The notes beneath the pieces were generated by a model. It made no database searches. It was not told where the DNA came from and was given only the letters and a program-made list of their open reading frames with translations. The translations under genes were made by a program, and so were the position numbers. Shown here one piece after another: positions 58,491-64,000 of a stretch of DNA of 64,000 bases; the first letter of the stretch is position 1; the number at the start of each line of letters is the position of its first letter. Origin of the DNA: Enterococcus rivorum (lineage in GTDB: Bacteria > Bacillota > Bacilli > Lactobacillales > Enterococcaceae); assembly GCF_001742285.1 (NCBI RefSeq), contig NZ_MIEK01000002.1, forward strand, positions 33,215 to 97,214, written 5' to 3'.

Positions 58491-58778
58491 CTAAATAAAT
58501 TCAAGTAGCATAAAACAAAAAATTGTCGCTAGTAGATATAAAATATACATCCCTACAACCATTTGGTTTAAATTTACATTTTGGAATTTATTAGTATATG
58601 ATTTTTGAAAAGTAACGACTAACATCCCTAGCGTAATCAACACCACACAACTATTTCTGAAATTAAAAAATAGATTCCAACCAAAAGAGGCGGTCATCAT
58701 TTGCATTCTAGGTAGAAAATAATAGATTCCTATTGCAACGAAGGTTCCAAAAGAAGTAGTAGTCTTTGTTTTACTCAT
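58491..58778 (-). CDS. Small hypothetical membrane protein
   Basis: A 95-residue protein with three hydrophobic stretches (about residues 10-27, 40-55 and 72-93). GGGAGG is 8 bp before ATG 58778; a longer frame from 58838 is not supported. No family is recognised. A short AGAAGC.GA/TC.ACTTCT hairpin follows near 58447-58475 and may be its terminator. Confidence 0.68.
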   Translation of the reverse strand: MSKTKTTTSFGTFVAIGIYYFLPRMQMMTASFGWNLFFNFRNSCVVLITLGMLVVTFQKSYTNKFQNVNLNQMVVGMYILYLLATIFCFMLLEFI

Positions 58779-58951
58779 GATATATACCTCCCATTTAATA
58801 CGTTCTGATTTTAGGATTACACTTTGAATCACAGACAAAATGTAACCATCTTTATGAACACTTATTCTATACTAAAAAAATACCATGAAAACGCAAACAA
58901 AACAATCCTAAAAAATAGGGACTCTAAAGAATCACTCTACCGCAAGCTTAT

Positions 58952-59190
58952 TTAATTACAGTCATCGTCACCATACTTAAACTTAAATGCCAGTGGAGAC
59001 AACGAGCGTATTCCCTTCATAGATTCCAGTACTTCTTTTCATATATCCCCCACGTAGAACTTGCTATCAAACTAACGTTCCCGCCCGCTTGCTTTCCCAT
59101 AAAATGACCGCCATAAAGACCATCCTTTTGAACAAAAAAGTACCCTATCATCCCGATTCTTTCATCGATCAATAGAGTACTTCTCTGATA
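58952..59190 (-). pseudogene. Possible decayed ORF
   Basis: In the 530-bp space between two genes the minus strand reads as two pieces in different frames: ERIGMIGYFFVQKDGLYGGH and on to IYEKKYWNL-stop, then after a shift MKGIRSLSPLAFKFKYGDDD ending in TAA at 58952-58954. Neither has a clear ribosome site. It looks like a frameshifted relic of a small protein; chance frames are also possible. Confidence 0.3.
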
Positions 59191-59309
59191 ATCCTATACT
59201 TTCCAAGTAACTAGAAGCTCTTTCCTGTTTTTAGAAAGCAATTTACATTTAGACTATTTTTTATTCCTTTTATCAGCAGACATCGTTATCACGATAAACA
59301 GCTATTCGC

Positions 59310-60635
59310 TTACCATCCTCCAGAAGCTCCGCCACCACCTGATGAGCCACCGCCAAAGGAACCCCATGAAGAACCGCCGCCGCTTCCTGAATTGTTGTTG
59401 TCAGACCAATTTTTAGAATTATAATTGGAAAGTAGGTATGCGGTTGTTAAAACATGCCCATCTCCTGCGTAAAGAGTGTCGCCGACTAATACCCGACCAA
59501 ACATCATTTTTTTGGCATTGGGATTTTTCAACAACTTTCCTTGTGTAATAGCCTTTTGTATCCCTTTAGCGGTCATTGCGAAAGCTAATCCACTAAGCAT
59601 GATATAGTATAAATCTGTTTGCTTAATAATTTTCACTTTCAATTCATTTTCTGCCGTTCCTGTTGTAGTTTGTGACAAAAAGGCTTGATAGCATTTTTTC
59701 AGAGGTTTTCTAGCACGTAAGTTTTTAACTACCATAAGGAGACTAATCAAAATAACTAGTAGTAAGGAAATCAGTGCCGTCCAGTGCTGAAACGCCAAAC
59801 TACTTTTTGCACTTGCTAGTTTATCAATTTGAGAATCGACTAAAGCTGTTTTGGTGTTCATTAGTGAAAAAACTTCCTCGACAACTTGAGTCACACCTTT
59901 TCCATAGTTTCCATCTTTAAAAGCATCAACGACATCACTATTATCTATAATATCGGATGCAGCCCCATCGGGAATTAACCCTTCCAAACCATAACCAACT
60001 TCTAAACGGAATTTACGATCTTCCAAGGCGATTAGGTATAAAATACCATTATTTTTTTCTTTATCCCCAATCCCTAATTGATTAAAAATAGTATTTGCAT
60101 AGGATTCGATACTTTCACCATTCGGCAATTGCGGAACGGTGACCACTTGTAACTGGGCACCTTCTGTACTAGCTGCCAATTGTTTGTTTAAATCATAAAT
60201 TTTTTGTTTGACCTCTTTGTCTAAAATATTCGCATTGTCTGAAACAAAAATATTGTTTTTATTTATGGTTAAGGTACTGTCCGTCCCTTCAATTGGGACT
60301 TGATAATTATTTTCTTCCGTTGGATATTCTTTTAATCCTGCTAAATTGTCTTGCAACACATCTTTAAATGATTTCGTTGCTACCGAAATTTTTCCCGATA
60401 AAATATCTTCCCGTTCCTGTTGAAGCGTCTGAATTTGCTCTTCATAGGAAGCTTTTTTATCCGCATATTGATTGTTAGCAACAAAAAATTGATACAGACT
60501 GAATCCACTGATTACCATTACAATTAAGAATACGCTCGTTAAAATACTGCTTCTTTTACGTATCGCACGATAGTTATTCGTTACTTTTTGATTTAATTGT
60601 TCTGCTTGGTTGGTTTGACTTCTATATGTCTTCAT
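59310..60635 (-). CDS. TPM domain membrane protein
   Basis: A 441-residue protein. An N-terminal membrane helix (SILTSVFLIVMVISGFSLYQ), a TPM domain at about residues 125-245 (NANILDKEVKQKIYDLNKQL; VEVGYGLEG-like RLEVGYGLEGLIPD), a second helix near 280-300, and a Gly/Ser tail (GGGSSWGSFGGGSSGGGGAS). TPM proteins often pair with LemA, as here (11 bp apart), in envelope functions. Start at ATG 60635 with AAGGGTG; a GTG three codons earlier is less good. Confidence 0.88.
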   Translation of the reverse strand: MKTYRSQTNQAEQLNQKVTNNYRAIRKRSSILTSVFLIVMVISGFSLYQFFVANNQYADKKASYEEQIQTLQQEREDILSGKISVATKSFKDVLQDNLAGLKEYPTEENNYQVPIEGTDSTLTINKNNIFVSDNANILDKEVKQKIYDLNKQLAASTEGAQLQVVTVPQLPNGESIESYANTIFNQLGIGDKEKNNGILYLIALEDRKFRLEVGYGLEGLIPDGAASDIIDNSDVVDAFKDGNYGKGVTQVVEEVFSLMNTKTALVDSQIDKLASAKSSLAFQHWTALISLLLVILISLLMVVKNLRARKPLKKCYQAFLSQTTTGTAENELKVKIIKQTDLYYIMLSGLAFAMTAKGIQKAITQGKLLKNPNAKKMMFGRVLVGDTLYAGDGHVLTTAYLLSNYNSKNWSDNNNSGSGGGSSWGSFGGGSSGGGGASGGW

Positions 60636-60646
60636 CGTTCTCACCC

Positions 60647-61225
60647 TTATTTAAAACTTACGTCTGGAACTTCCTTCGCTTTATCGTCAGCTTTAAAATT
60701 GACTTTCTTTTCAAATCCCATTGTTCTCGCTACGATATTTTTAGGGAAGCGAACTAAGTTTTGATTGTATTTTTGCACTTCATCAATGTAATTCTTACGC
60801 TCTACCGAAATACGGTTTTCTGTTCCTTCTAGTTGAACCATTAATGTTTTTACATTTTCATTAGAGGCAAGTTGTGGGTAACTTTCTTGAATGACATTGA
60901 TCATTGTTCCTAAGGATTGATCAATTTTTGCATTAGCGTTCACTTTCTCTTGTGGTGTGCCTGCACCGTTGTATTCTTTTCTAGCCTCTGTAATTTGCTT
61001 AAACACTTCTTTTTCCTGATCCATACTTCCTTGGACACTATTAACCAAGTTAGGAATCAAATCTGCCCGTCGCTGCATCACGTTTTCCACTTGCGACCAT
61101 TTCGCATCAACATTGTTTTCTGCACTTGCTAACGAATTATAAGTACTAACGAAATAACCTCCGATAGCCAAAATAACGACTAAAACGCCACCTAAAATAA
61201 ATAATCCTGTTTTATTCTTTTTCAT
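60647..61225 (-). CDS. LemA family protein
   Basis: A 192-residue protein with one N-terminal helix (GLFILGGVLVVILAIGGYFV) and the LemA repeat (NNVDAKWSQVENVMQRRADL; IPNLVNSVQGSMDQEKEVFK), ending in a normal C-terminal region (NLVRFPKNIVARTMGFEKKV). Together with TPM it forms a two-gene operon common in Firmicutes. Confidence 0.94.
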   Translation of the reverse strand: MKKNKTGLFILGGVLVVILAIGGYFVSTYNSLASAENNVDAKWSQVENVMQRRADLIPNLVNSVQGSMDQEKEVFKQITEARKEYNGAGTPQEKVNANAKIDQSLGTMINVIQESYPQLASNENVKTLMVQLEGTENRISVERKNYIDEVQKYNQNLVRFPKNIVARTMGFEKKVNFKADDKAKEVPDVSFK

Positions 61226-61461
61226 TCCGATACATCCCTTCTACTTTCACGACTTAACTTCACCGTAATAAATTAGTAATACAATTGTAACATAAGTTTG
61301 TTAGAAGTCCTCATACTTTAGACTGATTTTAAAAAAAGCTGTAAAAAATCCAGTGGAGCCTCTCCAATTTGACCTGTTGCATCAAAATAATTAGTTCTTT
61401 CTACCTTACCCTCTAGTGATAAACGATTATCTCAAATACATTAAAATTTACTGTACCATAT

Positions 61462-62202
61462 CTAATTATAATACACTTCATCCAAAAAAAGCCCATGTGA
61501 AGGAACAGTCATCCCCGCTTCACTTCTAGTCTTATTTTCAAATATTTCGTCAATACTTGCCAACTCCATCTTTCCTGTTCCGATTTCCAATAGTGTACCC
61601 ATGATAATCCGAACCATTTTATATAGAAAACCATCACCCACAAAGGTAAAATGCAGCAAGCTCCCCTCTTGTGTGATTGACAGCTCCTTAATCGTTCGGA
61701 CTGTTGATTTTTTGGTCTTTTTTAGGGAAGAGAAACCGATAAAATCATGGGTACCGATTAATTTTTCACAGGCCTGATTAACTAAATCCAGATTAAGCTC
61801 TTCTGGAAAATGGAAGCTGTAATGGCGTTCAAAAGCTGAAGGAATTGAGTTATTCCAAACATGGTAACTATATTTTTTCCCTGTTGCATTGTATCTAGCA
61901 TGGAATCGCTCTGGCACTTCTTCTACTTTTTTAACCACGATATCCCGAGGCAATTGATGATTAAAAACATCCCCTATCTCGGTTAAACTTATGGTGCTAT
62001 TGGTTTTGAAATTAGCAATCTGTCCTCTAGCATGTGTTCCCGCATCCGTTCGACCAGAACCCACGATTTCAGTAGTTGTTCCTAACAGCTTTGTCAGGAT
62101 TGCTTCGATTTTTCCTTGTATCGTTTTATCAGAATTTCCCAGTCGTTGCCAACCTAGATATCTCCCACCATCATATTCGATGGTTAGTTTTATATTTCTC
62201 AT
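61462..62202 (-). CDS. truA: tRNA pseudouridine(38-40) synthase TruA
   Basis: A 246-residue synthase. The catalytic Asp lies in GSGRTDAGTHARGQIANF, followed by the typical YHVWNNSIPSAFERHYSFHF and GDGFLYKMVRIIMGTLLEIG. Length is standard. It is the last identified housekeeping gene before the CRISPR locus. Confidence 0.96.
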   Translation of the reverse strand: MRNIKLTIEYDGGRYLGWQRLGNSDKTIQGKIEAILTKLLGTTTEIVGSGRTDAGTHARGQIANFKTNSTISLTEIGDVFNHQLPRDIVVKKVEEVPERFHARYNATGKKYSYHVWNNSIPSAFERHYSFHFPEELNLDLVNQACEKLIGTHDFIGFSSLKKTKKSTVRTIKELSITQEGSLLHFTFVGDGFLYKMVRIIMGTLLEIGTGKMELASIDEIFENKTRSEAGMTVPSHGLFLDEVYYN

Positions 62203-62353
62203 CTGTTTGATTCACGCTCCGATTCTCTCTGTTATTCATTCAATAACTTGCTCCGATTTTCTAAAAAATAGATCTTCGTCTCATGACACTTATCATAGCA
62301 CATCGTTGCTATTTCTTTTATAGATAATGTTGGAAAATCATTTTCGATATAAC

Positions 62354-62389
62354 AAAAAACTGTATCCAAAATTTAGAATACAGTTTTTT
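62354..62389 (-). terminator. Terminator at the far end of the CRISPR array
   Basis: AAAAAACTGTAT (62354-62365) pairs with ATACAGTTTTTT (62378-62389). On the minus strand it follows the array and ends in T residues, so it would stop the pre-crRNA; on the plus strand it may also serve truA's side. Confidence 0.75.
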
Positions 62390-62431
62390 AAGACTAATAC
62401 TTTTATTCGCAACAATAACGAAACTAACTAA

Positions 62432-63260
62432 GTTTGGGAACTATTCAATTTAAAATGACTCTAAAACTTTTCAATACGAGAGTAAGTCGATCTATTTGTT
62501 TGGGAACTATTCAATTTAACATGACTCTAAAACAATCTTTCTGCTAACATTGTGTATGTTAGAGTTTGGGAACTATTCAATTTAACATGACTCTAAAACC
62601 AATTAACCAAATGGATCAATACCGCTACTGTTTGGGAACTATTCAATTTAACATGACTCTAAAACATATCGATAAGTCACATGTTTTCCTTCAAGGTTTG
62701 GGAACTATTCAATTTAACATGACTCTAAAACTGAGCGTGGAACGTCTTAAATCGATTGTTATTTTGGGAACTATTCAATTTAACATGACTCTAAAACCCA
62801 TTGTAGGTACGTTTGTACGTCCAAGTAGTTTGGGAACTATTCAATTTAACATGACTCTAAAACGTAGTCAGCGAAGAATGATTTTATGCTGATGTTTGGG
62901 AACTATTCAATTTAACATGACTCTAAAACTAGCAGATGTTCCTTGTGGTTGATTGGTTAGGTTTGGGAACTATTCAATTTAACATGACTCTAAAACTAAG
63001 TAATACTTCACCAGATGATAAAAAGAGTTTGGGAACTATTCAATTTAACATGACTCTAAAACGTATGACTTGATATACCTGCTCATCATAATGTTTGGGA
63101 ACTATTCAATTTAACATGACTCTAAAACTACGCGTGTTATTTGTGTCTTTTCTGCTATGTTTGGGAACTATTCAATTTAACATGACTCTAAAACTCGTCA
63201 ATTGATACTTTTGGCTGTCTTACTGTTTGGGAACTATTCAATTTAACATGACTCTAAAAC
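62432..63260 (-). CRISPR. Type II-A CRISPR array, 13 repeats and 12 spacers
   Basis: Thirteen 36-bp repeats at a 66-bp pitch. On the minus strand the repeat starts GTTTTAGAGTCATGTTAAAT and ends TGAATAGTTCCCAAAC, the Cas9/csn2-type form. Starts (plus): 62432, 62498, 62564, 62630, 62696, 62762, 62828, 62894, 62961, 63027, 63093, 63159, 63225. Spacers are 30 bp, one 31. The repeat at 62432 has one changed base (CATG to AATG), as expected for the leader-distal end; that at 62762 has its terminal G replaced by T. Transcription is taken as minus: csn2 and an ATTTGAG leader anchor lie to the right. Confidence 0.98.
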
Positions 63261-63406
63261 CTCAAATCAAAATAAATCGTACTGAATTCCCATTTGGAAA
63301 GCATTCAAAATAGCATGAATTTCAAACCCATTCAGGTGACTAGCCCTTCAATTTCAAATGCTATTCTTTTTATTTGACACTGCATGTTATCTCTTATTTT
63401 TTGAAA
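63261..63406 (-). promoter_or_regulatory. CRISPR leader with ATTTGAG anchor and an internal degenerate repeat
   Basis: On the minus strand the leader abuts the first repeat with ATTTGAG, the anchor known to guide Cas1-Cas2 integration in type II-A. Positions 63292-63327 match the repeat at 26 of 36 bases and lie 31 bp (one spacer length) away. Before it, AATAGCATTTGAAATT can pair with AAATTCATGCTATT in this degenerate copy, and AAGGGCTAGTC between them resembles a tracrRNA nexus. The first third has no clear signal. Confidence 0.7.
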
Positions 63407-63903
63407 TTATAGCATAATGTGGCTCAAAAAGAAATCGCTATCTAAGTAGTAATGTGGTATATTTTCTAAAATATATTGACTACTTTCAATAATTAGAACT
63501 GTTTGATTGTTCAAATCAATTTGCTCCATTATATATTTATATTCTTGGTTTGTTAATAAAATATTTAAGTGCGTGAAAATCAGTAACTTTTCTCCAGCTA
63601 AATCATTTAACGTATTAATTAGCAACTGTATTTTTTCAAAAATACTTGTTTGCATTTTCTGGTCAATCGATAACCCAATCATTTTAAACAGCTCTTTGTA
63701 ATTTAATTCATCTTTATACATTAAATCCAAATCATTATTTTCATCAATTACTTGGATCAATTTATAAATCATATTACGATAATCATGCTCTATTTCGTGT
63801 TTTTTATCAATTTCATAACCAATTTGTGTAATTAGCCGATTATATAGCAACGTTTTGATACTTCTTTCATCAAAATCAAAAGACAAGGGATTAAAAATCG
63901 GTA
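63407..63903 (-). pseudogene. csn2: Csn2, 5' end removed by an insertion sequence
   Basis: The remaining 159 or more codons read IFNPLSFDFDERSIKTLLYN, LFKMIGLSIDQKMQTSIFEK and LINTLNDLAGEKLLIFTHLN, matching the C-terminal two-thirds of Csn2, a DNA-end-binding ring protein needed for spacer acquisition in type II-A. The first roughly 50-60 residues are missing: upstream the frame runs into an IS150-type end at about 63904 with no native start. A TTG at 63886 could be read but lacks a ribosome site. cas9-cas1-cas2 would lie beyond 64000. Confidence 0.85.
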
Positions 63904-64000
63904 TGTAGTGAGACCCAAAAGTTAGACCAAATACCGACTGGAAAAATCTGGTCGGTAGTTTTATGTCGTTGTCCGTTCACGATATTGAACAGGACTGCAA
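63904..64000 (-). mobile_element. IS3-family (IS150 group) insertion sequence, right end (partial)
   Basis: TGTAGTGAGACCCAAAAGTTAG (63904-63925) has the form of an IS150-group terminal inverted repeat. From 64000 to 63961 the minus strand codes ..CSPVQYRERTTT-stop, the typical C-terminus of the OrfB transposase (CSPVQYR). The rest lies outside the window. The element interrupts csn2. Confidence 0.8.

Noticed and set aside
62566..62892. 108-codon frame with repeated LGTIQFNMTLK
   Set aside because: It is the translation of the CRISPR repeats; no ribosome site and no protein character.
62432..63260. Assignment to E. faecalis CRISPR1/2/3
   Set aside because: The E. faecalis repeat as I recall it (ending GGTACCAAAAC) differs, and the locus is next to truA, not at a known E. 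faecalis CRISPR site.
62432..63327. Reading the CRISPR array on the plus strand with the degenerate repeat as its far end
   Set aside because: csn2 lies to the right on the minus strand, ATTTGAG abuts the right-hand repeat, and the left-hand repeat carries a mutation typical of the distal end.

Overview
The window is a low-GC Firmicutes chromosome and very probably an Enterococcus. Supporting features are the rplK-rplA-rplJ-rplL cluster near nusG-secE-rpmG and murB, the order ygfA-gluP-yqgQ-glcK-yqhL, a Leloir operon with Firmicutes-type GalT, a gut-type sorbitol operon, a DUF3042 gene and an LXG/WXG100 type VII effector island. I cannot fix the species. No rRNA or tRNA gene was seen.

Layout. 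1-2.8 kb: the end of a GNAT gene, the 23S rRNA methyltransferase RlmD, a Nudix remnant and two copies of a structured intergenic repeat. 2.8-8.4 kb: a beta-glucoside PTS operon (EIIB-EIIC-EIIA-GH1) with a divergent PRD/EIIA regulator; the GH1 enzyme has Gln in place of its acid/base Glu. 8.4-10.5 kb: small membrane, stress and zinc-ribbon genes and an XRE regulator with a palindrome in front of it. 10.6-13.3 kb: ribosomal proteins L7/L12, L10, L1 and L11 with an L10 leader RNA. 13.4-17.6 kb: L-serine dehydratase, a flavin-reductase-like protein, and an ECF41 sigma factor with its probable AhpD-like target. 17.8-22.9 kb: ribonucleoside catabolism (LacI regulator, nucleoside hydrolase, DcuC-like carrier, ribokinase). 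22.9-28.2 kb: lipoprotein hydrolase, nusG-secE-rpmG, a CbpA-like c-di-AMP receptor, GNAT, murB and a Gfo/Idh/MocA oxidoreductase. 28.5-33.5 kb: EsxA-like protein, two LXG-associated helical proteins, an LXG toxin gene broken by a 74-bp segment, its membrane immunity candidate, and orphan toxin tips. 33.5-35.1 kb: exonucleases. 35.4-41.4 kb: galK-galE-galT-galR-galM. 41.6-46.9 kb: the sorbitol PTS operon. 47.2-57 kb: DUF3042, an FAD/NAD protein, the glcK/gluP cluster, two alpha/beta hydrolases and a Na/Pi cotransporter. 57-59.3 kb: candidate small RNAs, small proteins and a decayed ORF. 59.3-62.2 kb: TPM/LemA pair and truA. 62.4-64 kb: a type II-A CRISPR array of 13 repeats, its leader, a csn2 gene cut by an IS150-type insertion sequence, and the end of that element.

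How parts work together. Three sugar or nucleoside systems each carry their own regulator and operator-like sites. The T7SS island has substrates and effectors but no secretion machine, so it would depend on EssC and partners elsewhere. The CRISPR locus keeps a clean array and an ATTTGAG leader anchor, but csn2 is disrupted, so it is probably frozen for acquisition while Cas9 interference may persist if cas9 lies intact outside the window.

Most unusual observations: a degenerate repeat in the CRISPR leader exactly one spacer-length from the array, with an inverted partner and a GGCTAGTC string like a tracrRNA nexus; the Glu-to-Gln GH1 enzyme; the broken LXG gene with recombination seeds; an ECF41 sigma-target pair with a visible promoter; several families of dispersed, partly nested intergenic repeats; and a strong unassigned structured RNA candidate at 57.25 kb.
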